Counted from the first letter of the stretch, positions 1 through 10,168 are shown. The stretch is 64,000 bases of DNA from Spirosoma sp. KCTC 42546 (GCF_006965485.1 NZ_CP041360.1:7978501-8042500), one strand, 5' to 3'. A program made the numbers and translations. Notes: a model not told the origin generated them from the sequence alone.

Positions 1-605
1 TGCTGGTAATTGGCCAGCATGATTGTCGCTAAAGGTGAGTTTGGGTTAAAGCCTTTATAGGTCTGCTCGTAATTCTTTTCCTGTAAAATAACCGCATTTT
101 CGCGTCGGGCTACATCCAGGTTGCTTTGGGTCCTGTGGAGCCCCAGTGTGTAAGTTTCGGTACCATAGACCCGGCTGCTTGACGGGCTGGCGTTACAATG
201 AATGGAGATGAACAGATCGGCTCGGTTCCGGTTAGCAATAGCCCCCCGTTCATATAAATCAACAAAATGATCGGATGAACGCGTATAAATAACCCGAACA
301 TTTGGATGGTTCTCCTTAATTTTCCGCCCTAATTGCAGAATTAACTCCAGATTAATCGTTTTTTCTTTGGCGTAACGACCATGCGTACCAGGATCTTTGC
401 CGCCGTGGCCCGCATCGAGTACAATCGTACGGAGTTGATTAGGAGCATTTTCAGCCGGTGCGGTTGTTTCAGTATCTTGCGATCCACCCCGACGCACGGT
501 GTCCTGCGTTAGATCAGACAATAGCAAATTAGGTGTGGTTAAGGCCAGTAAAGGAACTACTGCCAAAACCAAAGTTGTCATTATTCCGGGAGCCGGCAGG
601 TTCAT
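1..605 (-). CDS. N-acetylmuramoyl-L-alanine amidase (amidase_3), 3' end cut by window edge
   Basis: Zinc amidase that cleaves the bond between N-acetylmuramic acid and the stem peptide of peptidoglycan in the periplasm. Starting at the ATG at 605, the protein opens with a hydrophobic export segment (about residues 8-29). The amidase_3 fold begins with VLDAGHGGKDPGTHG. The expected zinc ligands are visible as H67, E81 and H136 (in SIHCNA). About 201 residues are seen; the C-terminal catalytic glutamate lies beyond the window. It is divergent from lptD, so two envelope-building genes share the short region 606-748. Family assignment is firm; the exact physiological role (cell separation or turnover) is inferred. 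Confidence 0.93.
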   Translation of the reverse strand, partial: MNLPAPGIMTTLVLAVVPLLALTTPNLLLSDLTQDTVRRGGSQDTETTAPAENAPNQLRTIVLDAGHGGKDPGTHGRYAKEKTINLELILQLGRKIKENHPNVRVIYTRSSDHFVDLYERGAIANRNRADLFISIHCNASPSSSRVYGTETYTLGLHRTQSNLDVARRENAVILQEKNYEQTYKGFNPNSPLATIMLANYQ

Positions 606-748
606 GGGTTTAATAATTTTTAACAGCCTAAATCGTTTCAAACCGGTAGTAGGATAACTTGTTCGTGGATACCTTTGTATGCCATAGACTTAACGGACTT
701 TTGGCAAATATAATTTTTTTAATAACCCTGAAAAAAGCATACTTTATT

Positions 749-3700
749 TTGTGGTTCTCACGCACACGACCAATATGTATAAAGGCTGCTCTCAGCCTTG
801 TCTGCCTATTCTGGACGTTTAATGCGTTGGGGCAGGCTAAACCGTCAACCCGGAAGAGAACTAAACCATCAGTAACAACCGCTCCGAGTTCACAAACCAC
901 CCCTGCGGCAGTTCCTCAGGAAAGTGACCTGGAACGGGAGCTTAATCAAAAATATTCAGCCCCTAACCGCCTTAGCCCTACTCCATACAATCGGAATACG
1001 GTACCAACTGCTATTGGAAACGACACAACACGACGTCAACAGGCCATTTCTTCCGGTGATTCCGTTCGATTCTCGCCCCTAAAGTTGATTCAGGTTTCGG
1101 AATTGACTCCTAAGGGTATTCAGCCGGTTCAGGTACAATGGCCTATGCTATTAAGCAATATAGTTCAGCCCCCTACCTCGTTATTTATCAATGTCGATTC
1201 GTCACGGGTCGTTCTGGCCGATTCCATGCAACGGGAATCCACCCAAACAATTCAGGCCACACAATTACAGCCTAAGCGAATAAAGGTTACTTCTACACCA
1301 TTACGCCCACTATCAACAGCACTTGTTCATTCCCCAAAGCCGATCCTAATTCGCCCGAATCCGATACGAATTGCAGCCCGGGATTCAGTACAAAAGGCAC
1401 CTGTCGCTCCGATTAAAAAGCCAGCTATTACCCAGTTAGCGCCAAAATCAATTCCATCGGGTAAAGTGCAACCAGGTCTTGTTTCTCCCAACATAGTCCG
1501 GGCGGAAAGTGTAGTACGGCAGAACCAATCCAAAGTAAACTCGACCAGACAAAGCCAAGCCAAACCAACCCGCCCAGCCAGTCTTACCGCGGGCAAACCA
1601 GCCATTCCGGCCGATTCGGCTCAGGTTGCCAGTAATGACACTGTCCGGACCGATTCGCTACAGGCACCCGATGCTTTTAAAACAACCGTCAACTATCAGG
1701 CCAAAGACTCAACTATTTATGCCGCAGATGGACAGACCGTTGAATTGTTCGGTGATGCCAGTGTGATCTATGGCGATATTTCACTCAAAGCTGACTATAT
1801 CCGGCTGAATTACCTAACGAATGAGGTCTACGCGAAAGGTCGCTACGATTCAACAGCCAAAAAACTGATTGGTCGGCCTGTTTTTCAGGATGGCGAAGGG
1901 AAGTATGATGCCAAGGAGATTCGGTATAATTTCCAGTCCAGAAAAGGTCGGATTCAGGGCGTTGTTACGCAACAGGGCGAGGGTAATATACGAGGCACCA
2001 CAGTCAAGAAAGATGCTGAGGATAATCTCTATATTGGCAAAGCGATTTATACAACCTGTAATCTGGCAACACCCCACTTCCATATCAATGCCAGTAAACT
2101 AAAAGTTATTCATAATAAGCAGGTTGTAGCCGGCCCATTTAATCTGGTCATTAATCAGATTCCGTTACCTATTGGATTGCCCTTTGGTTTCTTTCCGTTT
2201 CCCAAACGTAAGGAAATTGGTGTATCCGGTATCATTGTTCCACAATACGGTGAAGAACCCAACGGACGGGGCTTCTATCTGCGCGATGGTGGGTATTACT
2301 GGGCGGTGAGTGAAAATCTCGGTCTGCAGTTTAAAGGACAAATATATTCCCGCGGTAGCTGGGGTCTAGGCGTTTCATCAGCTTATAACAAACGGTATCG
2401 GTATAGCGGAGGTGTCAATCTTCAGTTCAACCGAAACCGCTCCGGCGACCGTGTTGATACCACCCAAACGCCCCGTAATGACTTTTCATTTACCTGGTCG
2501 CACTCGCCGGTGCCACGCGGGCGGGGTAGTTTCTCGGCCAACGTCAACGTCAGCAGCAACAGTTATAATCAGTTTAACTCCTATAGCACCCAGTCCTATA
2601 TTTCCAACGTAGCGGGCTCATCGGTGCAATACAGCCGAACGTTTGGGCAATACGTGCGGGCAGGCGCTAACGTGCGTGTGAACCAGCAGTTTGGGCAAGT
2701 GAATCAGGTAACGGGCGTTCGGGCAAATGGTAAGACCGATGTATCGTCGGATTTCAATATTGGAATTAACCAGATTTCGCCTTTTGCGCTCAAAGGTGGT
2801 ACAGGGCGCTGGTACGAAAGCTTTCGGGTAGGGCTAGATCTTAGCGGATCTATTGCTGTGAGCAATACAATTAAGCAGCAGCTCGATACAACAGGCTTAG
2901 GCTTCCCGGTGGTTACCAATTTAACAACGATTAACTCAATTCAACGCTATCAGGACAGTATCAGACGTGCACAAAATCTTCGCCTGGGTATTGTTGAAAC
3001 TGATCCTAATTTAATTGCCTTCAGTCTGGCGAATTCAAATCGAATCTGGCAAAACCGCGTGGTGCAGGCCCGGTATAGCATTCCCATTTCGCTACCAAAC
3101 TTAAAGTTGTTGCGGTACATAAACCTGACTCCCGGCTTCTCGCTACAAGGGAATATTTATAGTAAAAAGCTACAACCCAATTTAATCTACAATGCCAGCC
3201 ACGACTCAATAAAGATTGATACAGTACGCGGCTTTTATCCATCATATAATTTTTCGGTCAGCGCTAGCATGAATACCCGCTTCTATGGCACTTACTTTAT
3301 TCGGGGTAAGCGTATTGAGGCTATTCGTCACACAGTTGCGCCTTCTATATCGTTCAACTATGTACCCGATTTTACTAACCCCTCCTTTGGGCAGTTTTTT
3401 GTGCTGGATGCCAAAGGATCACTTGCCAATTTACCTCTCTATCGACGGACAATTTCTGTATTCCGGGGTATCGACGGAAATAGCAGCAGTGGCGCATCAA
3501 GCACGCAGGCGGCTTTCATTTCGTTCGGGATTGTGAACCAACTTGAAATGAAGGTGCGTACCCGTAGTGACTCATCCGGGCAGGACTTCAAGAAAATTCC
3601 GATTTTTGATAACCTGAGTATCAATGGAAGCTATAACTTTCTGGCTCCTGACTATAAGCTGTCGCCACTTTCAGTCAGCGCCAACACGCAGATTTTCAAG

Positions 3701-4402
3701 AATATAAGCTTCAATTTTTCATCAACATTCGACCCCTACGCTTATCGGGCGTATGGCGGAACAGCGCAGTATTATTTCCCAACAACAGCCAGTACGCTAA
3801 CACCCCTCGCCTACTCGCCTTCAATTCAGGCCTTAAATGCGGATCAACCTTATATCAATCAGCAGTATATCCGGGTACCTAATCTCTATGCATTTCAGGC
3901 TGGGCAGGGGCTGTTGCGGCTAACAAACTTACAGGCCTATGTTAGCGCACGATTTGCCCCTAAGCAGGCCGACAAAAAGAAGACCAGCCCGAATGCGTCC
4001 GATGCGACGATGAAGGCCATCAACAGTAATCCGGAATTGTATGTAGACTTCAACGTCCCCTGGTCGATGAACGTCAGCTATACGTTTGGTCTGACCAAAT
4101 TAACGCCTGAGATTTCGCAGGTAGTGCAAGCGCTGACCCTCACAGGAGATCTAAGTCTGACACCCAAATGGAAAATAACCATTAATACGGGCTATGATTT
4201 CCAATTCAATAGCCCAACCCTAACAACCATCGGTATTAACCGCGACCTACACTGTTGGGAAATGGCCTTCAACTGGACGCCCTATTCTGGCAACAACTTC
4301 CGTTCAGGCAACTACTCCTTCGATTTGCGGGCACGGTCGTCTATTTTACAAGAGCTTAAGCTGAGTCGTCGCCGGAGCTTCTACGACCGTGGCGGATTTT
4401 AA
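749..4402 (+). CDS. lptD: LPS-assembly outer membrane protein LptD, with long N-terminal extension
   Basis: Outer-membrane beta-barrel that inserts lipopolysaccharide into the outer leaflet. The OstA/LptA-like domain begins near residue 308 (KDSTIYAADGQTVELFGDAS), followed by the long barrel with many alternating aromatic strands. The open frame reaches back to 659, but I prefer the TTG at 749. It gives a typical signal peptide (basic start, then a hydrophobic core ending NALGQA), and no in-frame ATG exists nearby. Between the signal and the OstA domain lie about 280 residues rich in Pro, Ser, Thr, Lys and Gln, an unusually long low-complexity linker. The product is about 1217 residues. The start is uncertain; the family call is firm. 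Confidence 0.88.
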   Translation: MWFSRTRPICIKAALSLVCLFWTFNALGQAKPSTRKRTKPSVTTAPSSQTTPAAVPQESDLERELNQKYSAPNRLSPTPYNRNTVPTAIGNDTTRRQQAISSGDSVRFSPLKLIQVSELTPKGIQPVQVQWPMLLSNIVQPPTSLFINVDSSRVVLADSMQRESTQTIQATQLQPKRIKVTSTPLRPLSTALVHSPKPILIRPNPIRIAARDSVQKAPVAPIKKPAITQLAPKSIPSGKVQPGLVSPNIVRAESVVRQNQSKVNSTRQSQAKPTRPASLTAGKPAIPADSAQVASNDTVRTDSLQAPDAFKTTVNYQAKDSTIYAADGQTVELFGDASVIYGDISLKADYIRLNYLTNEVYAKGRYDSTAKKLIGRPVFQDGEGKYDAKEIRYNFQSRKGRIQGVVTQQGEGNIRGTTVKKDAEDNLYIGKAIYTTCNLATPHFHINASKLKVIHNKQVVAGPFNLVINQIPLPIGLPFGFFPFPKRKEIGVSGIIVPQYGEEPNGRGFYLRDGGYYWAVSENLGLQFKGQIYSRGSWGLGVSSAYNKRYRYSGGVNLQFNRNRSGDRVDTTQTPRNDFSFTWSHSPVPRGRGSFSANVNVSSNSYNQFNSYSTQSYISNVAGSSVQYSRTFGQYVRAGANVRVNQQFGQVNQVTGVRANGKTDVSSDFNIGINQISPFALKGGTGRWYESFRVGLDLSGSIAVSNTIKQQLDTTGLGFPVVTNLTTINSIQRYQDSIRRAQNLRLGIVETDPNLIAFSLANSNRIWQNRVVQARYSIPISLPNLKLLRYINLTPGFSLQGNIYSKKLQPNLIYNASHDSIKIDTVRGFYPSYNFSVSASMNTRFYGTYFIRGKRIEAIRHTVAPSISFNYVPDFTNPSFGQFFVLDAKGSLANLPLYRRTISVFRGIDGNSSSGASSTQAAFISFGIVNQLEMKVRTRSDSSGQDFKKIPIFDNLSINGSYNFLAPDYKLSPLSVSANTQIFKNISFNFSSTFDPYAYRAYGGTAQYYFPTTASTLTPLAYSPSIQALNADQPYINQQYIRVPNLYAFQAGQGLLRLTNLQAYVSARFAPKQADKKKTSPNASDATMKAINSNPELYVDFNVPWSMNVSYTFGLTKLTPEISQVVQALTLTGDLSLTPKWKITINTGYDFQFNSPTLTTIGINRDLHCWEMAFNWTPYSGNNFRSGNYSFDLRARSSILQELKLSRRRSFYDRGGF

Positions 4403-4419
4403 GGCGACCCATTTTTCTT

Positions 4420-4448
4420 AAAAACTCTCACGCTAAAGAGTCTTTTTT
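4420..4448 (+). terminator. Probable Rho-independent terminator after lptD
   Basis: A short hairpin pairs ACTCT (4424-4428) with AGAGT (4437-4441), flanked by an A run and followed by TTTTTT (4443-4448), 20 bases after the lptD stop. The stem is short, so termination may be partial. Confidence 0.5.
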
Positions 4449-4540
4449 GAAGAAAAAGTACCCTAATAAAATCAGCTAGTAAATCAAGAAAGTAAAAAAC
4501 ACTAACTTGCCTTCACAACGCTTTTTTCAGATCGACTCCG

Positions 4541-4789
4541 ATGACTGAACGGGACAAACAACGCCTTGACGAACTAGAAGTAAAAACGGCTTATTTGCTG
4601 GCTCGGCAAGATGAGCAGGATGCTCGAATGAGCCAAATTATGGCTCGGCTAACCTACATTGAAGCCCGTCAGCATCGGCTTATGAAAGAGCTTGGTATTA
4701 AGCCCGAAAAAATTGATACCCCTCAAACCGCTCAGGATGATGCCAGGGCAATCAACCTGACGAGTATTCCTGAACAACGATTGAATTAA
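4541..4789 (+). CDS. Small coiled-coil protein of unknown function
   Basis: An 82-residue, highly charged protein with a heptad-like pattern through residues 1-52 (ERDKQRLDELEVK, QDEQDARMSQIMARL), predicted to form a single amphipathic coiled coil, then a polar tail. It has no signal peptide or membrane segment. It lies between lptD and gldG on the same strand, with 54 bases to gldG, and could be cotranscribed with it. I do not recognise the family. The reading frame is supported by its composition and position, not by a known motif. Confidence 0.6.
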   Translation: MTERDKQRLDELEVKTAYLLARQDEQDARMSQIMARLTYIEARQHRLMKELGIKPEKIDTPQTAQDDARAINLTSIPEQRLN

Positions 4790-4843
4790 TGAAAACTGAC
4801 CTAATAAATATATGGGTCATGTTGTTCCGTCGTTATAGTCCGT

Positions 4844-6511
4844 ATGAAATCTGCAGTATCACGCACACTTCTTGTCGTTGCGGTATTAATTGCCGTCAAT
4901 TTACTATCGGCATTCGTATTTTTCCGACTCGATTTAACCCAGGAGAAACGCTACACGCTTTCAGAAGCCACACAGACGCTCCTAGCCAGCTTACCAGACG
5001 ACATTCACGTCGATGTCTATTTAACAGGTGATTTACCGCCCGGCTTCAAACGGCTTGAAAATGCGGTTCGTGAGACGTTGGATGGGTTTCAAGCTGAAGC
5101 TGGTAAACGAGTCACCTATCGATTTATCAATCCAGATGCAGTTTCCACTCCTGACGAAAAAAATAAACTGATCGACAAACTACAACAGAAGGGCTTGTTG
5201 CCCACGAATCTGTATGCCAGCGAAGGGGGGAAACGCACGGAGAAATTAGTCTTTCCAGGCGCTATTATTTCCTATAAAGGCAAAGAGACGGCGGTTGAAC
5301 TACTAAAAGGTAATAAAGCGGCCTCCCCCGAAGAGCAGTTAAATCAATCCTATGAAGGCGTTGAGTTTCAGCTGGCTTCGGCCATTCGAAAGCTGACACA
5401 GACTGAAGAAAATCGTAAGCGGATAGGCTTGTTGTACGGGCATACTCAGGTACCTCCCTCGCGCTTTGCCGATTTGCTGGCATCCGTTCAGCAGACTTAC
5501 GACCTGTTTTTTATTGATATGAGCAAGCCGGGCCCTATTGCGGGTCTCGATCTGGTATTGGTACCGAAACCCGACAAGGCCTTTTCGGAAGACGAAATTT
5601 TCAAGCTGGATCAATTTGTCGTCCATGGCGGACGGGCGTTGTTTTTTGTGGATGGTCAGCGTGTCGACAGTGTTAGCAACGAAGGCACCTATGCGCAACC
5701 CCTGAGCTTAAATCTGGACGATCTATTTTTTCGCTGGGGTGTTCGTATCAACCGCGATGTCGTGAAGGATTTATACTGTGCCACCATTCCGCTCAATGTG
5801 GGAAATTTGGGTGACAAGCCTAATATCCAACTGGTTCCCTGGCGGTTTTATCCGCGACTCAACAACTTTGGCACGTCTGGTAATCCGATTGTACGAAACC
5901 TGGATGCGGTGCTGGGCCGGTTCGTGAGTACACTCGATACGGTTCGATCAGTGGGTATTCAGAAAACGCCCCTGCTCTTAACGTCACCTTATACCAATCT
6001 CCTGAAAACACCAGCGCTGATTTCCTATAACGAAGCCCGTCAGCAGCCAGACCCACAAACGTATACAGGCGGACCCCGACTAATCGGTTGTTTGCTGGAA
6101 GGGAAATTCCAATCCCTGTTTGCCAACCGAATTCTACCCGGCGACCCACGTGCCACTGGCTTTAAAGCAGAAGGTGTAGCCTCCCGAATTTTGATCTGCT
6201 CTGACGGCGACCTGATTGTAAACGATGTCGATTACAAACGCCAAACGCCCTACCCACTTGGCTTTGACCGCTACACCCGCACCACCTATGCCAACAAAGA
6301 CTTTGCGTTAAACGCCATTGATTATCTCGTTGACCCAACCGGGGTCATTGCCGCCCGCAACCGAACCGTAACGTTGCGACCCCTGGATAAAATTCGCGTA
6401 GATAGCAGTCGTACAAGCTGGCAGTTGCTGAATCTGTTAGGACCAATCGCCTTACTGGGTATTGTAGGCGTAGTTTGGCAGATGGCTCGACGCCGACAAT
6501 TTGGGCGCTGA
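4844..6511 (+). CDS. gldG: Gliding-motility-associated ABC transporter substrate-binding protein GldG
   Basis: GldG is the membrane-anchored extracytoplasmic component of the GldA-GldF-GldG ABC transporter linked to Bacteroidetes gliding. The 555-residue protein has an N-terminal membrane segment (about residues 7-28), then the family signature around LDLTQEKRYTLSEAT, a large periplasmic region of the DUF4350/ABC type, and a second membrane helix near the C-terminus (about 525-547) followed by a basic tail. GldF, which usually lies directly upstream, is absent: the upstream neighbours are the small coiled-coil gene and lptD. It converges on nuoM with 59 bases between the stops. Whether the organism glides cannot be told from this. 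Confidence 0.88.
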   Translation: MKSAVSRTLLVVAVLIAVNLLSAFVFFRLDLTQEKRYTLSEATQTLLASLPDDIHVDVYLTGDLPPGFKRLENAVRETLDGFQAEAGKRVTYRFINPDAVSTPDEKNKLIDKLQQKGLLPTNLYASEGGKRTEKLVFPGAIISYKGKETAVELLKGNKAASPEEQLNQSYEGVEFQLASAIRKLTQTEENRKRIGLLYGHTQVPPSRFADLLASVQQTYDLFFIDMSKPGPIAGLDLVLVPKPDKAFSEDEIFKLDQFVVHGGRALFFVDGQRVDSVSNEGTYAQPLSLNLDDLFFRWGVRINRDVVKDLYCATIPLNVGNLGDKPNIQLVPWRFYPRLNNFGTSGNPIVRNLDAVLGRFVSTLDTVRSVGIQKTPLLLTSPYTNLLKTPALISYNEARQQPDPQTYTGGPRLIGCLLEGKFQSLFANRILPGDPRATGFKAEGVASRILICSDGDLIVNDVDYKRQTPYPLGFDRYTRTTYANKDFALNAIDYLVDPTGVIAARNRTVTLRPLDKIRVDSSRTSWQLLNLLGPIALLGIVGVVWQMARRRQFGR

Positions 6512-6570
6512 ACGAAGCTACACCCCTGCATTCCCTGTACCTCTACGATTATTTTGTATTTTGTTGGAGT

Positions 6571-8253
6571 CTACTCCACCGCAAACTTCAGTAACCACTG
6601 TCCTACCGTTGCGCTGGAAAGATTAAAAATCAGGTTCGGAAATAAGCCTAGTAATAACGCTAAAACGCCCAGCGGAAACAGCATTAGCTTTTCGTGAATA
6701 GTCAAATCAGCGAGTACGGATGTTGGGCCAGCCTGTATCTCGAAAGGCCGAACCCAGGTAGAGCCAAAAAACATACGTTGGAGTGTCCAGAGGAAATAGG
6801 CGGCTGCCAGCAAAATACCCGTAGTGGCAATGGCCGTCATCCAGCCTGGCAGCCAATCTGACTGAAAACTGCCCATAAGCGTGAACAATTCGCCCACAAA
6901 ACCCGAAAAGCCCGGCAAACCCAGCGAAGCAAAAAATGCAATGGCGGTTATGGTCGTATACTGGGGCATGGGCTGCATCAATCCCCGATACGAGTCAATC
7001 TGACGGTCATGGGTACGATCATAAAGGACGCCGACAATCAGGAACAGCATAGCCGACAGTACACCATGGCTCACCATCTGGTAGACGGCCCCGTTGATAC
7101 CTTCAGCCGTGAGTGAAGCCACACCCAATAGAACAAAGCCCATGTGCGATACGGACGAGTAGGCGATCATCTTTTTAAGATCGGTTTGTGCCAGCGCATT
7201 TAATCCCCCGTATACAATTGATAGTACGCCTAAACCGCCCAGTGTTTGCGCATATTCGGCGGCACCATCGGGAAAGAAATCCCAAACAATCCGCAAGAAA
7301 CCATACCCCCCTATTTTCAGCAATACACCTGCCAGAACCACCGATACGGGCGTAGGGGCTTCAACGTGGGCATCGGGTAACCAGGTATGCACGGGTACAA
7401 TCGGCAACTTAATTGCAAAGCCAATAAACACAGCCCAAAACGCTAGCATCCGGGCAGGCAATCCAAATATTATTGGTTCAGCGGCAGGATTCAGAAACGC
7501 GTTGGGCAGGTAATTGCTACCGTCAGCCAGGTAACGCATATCGAACGTATGGACGATCTGCGATGAATTGAGTTGTCCGTTTTGTAGGTAGGTCTGTAAC
7601 GTACGAACGATATCATCGGTCACTGCCGATGGGTCGGCTGCTAACCCAGCCACTACTGCTGTACTCACCGGATCCATGACGGACAGATACAATCCAATCA
7701 TAACCAGTAGAATCAACAGCGACCCCAGTAAGGTGTAAAGAAAAAACTTGATTGACGCATATTCCCGGCGTGGGCCACCCCAAAGACCGATCAGGAAGTA
7801 CATCGGCAGGAGCATGAACTCAAAAAACAGGAAGAACAGAAAGAAATCGAGGGCCACAAAGCACCCCATGATCGTGCCCGTAAGCAAAAGATAAAGCGAA
7901 TAATAAGCTCTGTGCCGAGTTTTAATAGTTGTCCAGGAGGAAAGCACACCCACCAGCATAACCACTGCCGATAGCACGACTAATGGCAAACTTATACCGT
8001 CTACCCCAACTAAATAGTCAATTGACGCAATTCCAAGACTGCCAAGTGGCAGTGTAATCCAATTAGCCTGTTCAAGAAGTTGATAACCCGTAACGGACGT
8101 GTTGAATGTTACATATGCTGCGCCCGCCAAAACTACCTCGGCAAGCGTGATCACCAGAGCAATCCAATGGAACGGTTTCGTTTGCTGACCGGGCAGCAAA
8201 GCCACGATGAGCGAACCGAGTAACGGAAGAAAAATAAGTAGCGAAAGAATCAT
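6571..8253 (-). CDS. nuoM: NADH-quinone oxidoreductase subunit M
   Basis: Proton-pumping antiporter-like subunit of respiratory complex I, in the cytoplasmic membrane. The 560-residue product has about 14 hydrophobic helices and the family signatures HTWLPDAHVEAPTPVSVVLAG and AQTDLKKMIAYSSVSHMGF, including the lysines of the proton path. The frame is open further up to 8331, but the ATG at 8253 gives the usual N-terminus (MILSLLIFLPLLGSL) and leaves only 7 bases after the nuoL stop. It is the last gene of the cluster; nuoN, the usual next gene, is not present. Confidence 0.95.
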   Translation of the reverse strand: MILSLLIFLPLLGSLIVALLPGQQTKPFHWIALVITLAEVVLAGAAYVTFNTSVTGYQLLEQANWITLPLGSLGIASIDYLVGVDGISLPLVVLSAVVMLVGVLSSWTTIKTRHRAYYSLYLLLTGTIMGCFVALDFFLFFLFFEFMLLPMYFLIGLWGGPRREYASIKFFLYTLLGSLLILLVMIGLYLSVMDPVSTAVVAGLAADPSAVTDDIVRTLQTYLQNGQLNSSQIVHTFDMRYLADGSNYLPNAFLNPAAEPIIFGLPARMLAFWAVFIGFAIKLPIVPVHTWLPDAHVEAPTPVSVVLAGVLLKIGGYGFLRIVWDFFPDGAAEYAQTLGGLGVLSIVYGGLNALAQTDLKKMIAYSSVSHMGFVLLGVASLTAEGINGAVYQMVSHGVLSAMLFLIVGVLYDRTHDRQIDSYRGLMQPMPQYTTITAIAFFASLGLPGFSGFVGELFTLMGSFQSDWLPGWMTAIATTGILLAAAYFLWTLQRMFFGSTWVRPFEIQAGPTSVLADLTIHEKLMLFPLGVLALLLGLFPNLIFNLSSATVGQWLLKFAVE

Positions 8254-8260
8254 AAAGACG

Positions 8261-10168
8261 TTACAGAATCCACCAAAGTACCAATAGTAAACCAACCACG
8301 GCCGCCGTAATGTACGATTGTACCTGACCATTCTGTACAGATCGCGTTAGTCGGCCCAATTGGCTAGCCAGCCAGGCCATCCCATTCACCAGCCCATCGA
8401 CAAACGATCGGTCAACAACACGGGACAAATGAGCCAGAACAACCGTTGATACACCCGCGCCATTCACTAATCCATCAATAATACGCTTATCCATTCGGTT
8501 TAGAAGTGACGCCAGCTTACGCGTTGGATTAATCACTATATAATGGTAGCCTACATCCAGAAAACCATACGAGAGCGAAAGTTGGACAAATATAGAATTG
8601 GTATTGGGTTCAACCATTCGGAAACCAATCCAGCCACCCAGTATGACCAGTCCGATAGAAACCGGTGCCAACCACCAAAAGGAGATTGCTTCAACGGTTG
8701 GAAATAGGCCAAAGAACCAACTACCATGTGCTGAAAGTGGATTTATTGAAAACCAGATTCCAATTGATAAAGCCGCCAACAGAACTACTGGCCCACGCAT
8801 GAGCCAGTCCGGCTCGTGTGCACGAGTTAGGGGTATATCCCCATTACGGTACGTGCCAAAGAAAATGAGTCGCCACTGACGTGCCATATAGAGTGCTGTC
8901 AGTCCCGATGACAACAAAAGCAAGACCGGAATAAAATAGGATAGTTTAGCCTCCTGATCCGCTGCCCAACCGAATGCGCCACCCAAAATCACCTCCTTCG
9001 ACAGAAAGCCAGAAAACAAGGGTAGGCCCGCTAATGCGGCTGCACAGATTGTATAGCCAATAAACGTAGTCGATAAAACTTGTCGTAAGCCCCCCATTTG
9101 TCGCATATCCTGGGTATGCACTGCGTGAATAACTGCCCCTGCACTCAGAAATAGTCCGGCTTTAAAAAATGCATGGGTCAACAAATGAAACATGGCTCCG
9201 CTTACGTTTCCGGTTCCCATAGCCGCAACCATGAGCCCCAATTGTGATACCGTAGAGAAGGCTAGTACTTTCTTAATATCCGTCTGAAAAAGGGCAGAAT
9301 ACCCGCCCCAAATTGTCGTAATCGTGCCAATCAAGGCAACTACGACTAAGGCATCGGGGGAGAGTAATGGGTGAATTCGGGCGAGCAGAAAAATTCCTGC
9401 TGCTACCATGGTAGCGGCATGTAACAGGGCTGACACAGGCGTAGGTCCTTCCATAGCATCAGGAAGCCAGGTCAGTAATGGAAACTGCGCTGATTTACCA
9501 ACGCAACCCATAAAGAGACAGAGTCCCAGCGCAGTAGGCAAAATTACCCCTTCGCTTTTAAGTGCCAGGGCCGAGAAATCAAGCGTACCGAAGTAATTGT
9601 AGGTTAGAAAAATGCCAACCAGGAACCCAATATCTCCAACCCGATTCATCAGGAATGCTTTTTTAGCTGCTTTCGATGCTGCCTGACGTTCGGCATAAAA
9701 ACCGATTAGCAGATAGGAAGCCAGGCCAACTAGCTCCCAAAAGGCATACATGACGAGTAGATTACCCGCCAGAACAATGCCTAACATAGCCCCAATGAAC
9801 AATTGCAGATACCCAAAATAACGGCGCAATTTCGGCTCATCGTGCAAGTAGGAGAGGGAATAAATCTCTACTAACAAGGCCACAAAATGCACCAGGACTA
9901 ACATCATGGCAGCCATTGCATCGACCCGGAGCGTCATTGGGAACGATATACCCGACAAAACCGCCCAATCGCCCTGAATCATTAAGGGTTGATCCGGCAA
10001 TTGTAAAGCCAGGGCAACCGATAAAATCAGCCCTAGGCCAGTCAGTACAATAGCCAATAAGCCCGCAGTCCGTCGACTTGCTCCTGTTAGTATTAGAAAC
10101 CCGGCAAAAGGCAAGCCTAGCAAGAGAGCAGGTAGCAAATGAATCAGTTGGGGAGTATCGACGGGCAT
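8261..10168 (-). CDS. nuoL: NADH-quinone oxidoreductase subunit L
   Basis: Largest antiporter-like membrane subunit of complex I, which couples quinone reduction to proton pumping. The 635-residue protein shows LLTWLPDAMEGPTPVSALLH and FQTDIKKVLAFSTVSQLGL, and a C-terminal part that should form the long lateral helix and the final membrane anchor (ending AAVVGLLLVLWWIL). Length is normal for the family. The start ATG at 10168 lies 62 bases after the stop of the inserted oxygenase gene and 7 bases separate it from nuoM, so it is very likely in the same operon. Confidence 0.96.
   Translation of the reverse strand: MPVDTPQLIHLLPALLLGLPFAGFLILTGASRRTAGLLAIVLTGLGLILSVALALQLPDQPLMIQGDWAVLSGISFPMTLRVDAMAAMMLVLVHFVALLVEIYSLSYLHDEPKLRRYFGYLQLFIGAMLGIVLAGNLLVMYAFWELVGLASYLLIGFYAERQAASKAAKKAFLMNRVGDIGFLVGIFLTYNYFGTLDFSALALKSEGVILPTALGLCLFMGCVGKSAQFPLLTWLPDAMEGPTPVSALLHAATMVAAGIFLLARIHPLLSPDALVVVALIGTITTIWGGYSALFQTDIKKVLAFSTVSQLGLMVAAMGTGNVSGAMFHLLTHAFFKAGLFLSAGAVIHAVHTQDMRQMGGLRQVLSTTFIGYTICAAALAGLPLFSGFLSKEVILGGAFGWAADQEAKLSYFIPVLLLLSSGLTALYMARQWRLIFFGTYRNGDIPLTRAHEPDWLMRGPVVLLAALSIGIWFSINPLSAHGSWFFGLFPTVEAISFWWLAPVSIGLVILGGWIGFRMVEPNTNSIFVQLSLSYGFLDVGYHYIVINPTRKLASLLNRMDKRIIDGLVNGAGVSTVVLAHLSRVVDRSFVDGLVNGMAWLASQLGRLTRSVQNGQVQSYITAAVVGLLLVLWWIL

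Noticed and set aside
659..748. Extending lptD to the TTG at 659.
   Set aside because: It would put about 30 extra residues before the signal peptide and crowd the divergent amidase promoter; the TTG at 749 fits the signal peptide better.
4789..5031. A plus-strand ORF of 80 codons starting at an ATG overlapping the stop of the coiled-coil gene.
   Set aside because: It runs into gldG in another frame, and its composition does not look like a protein.
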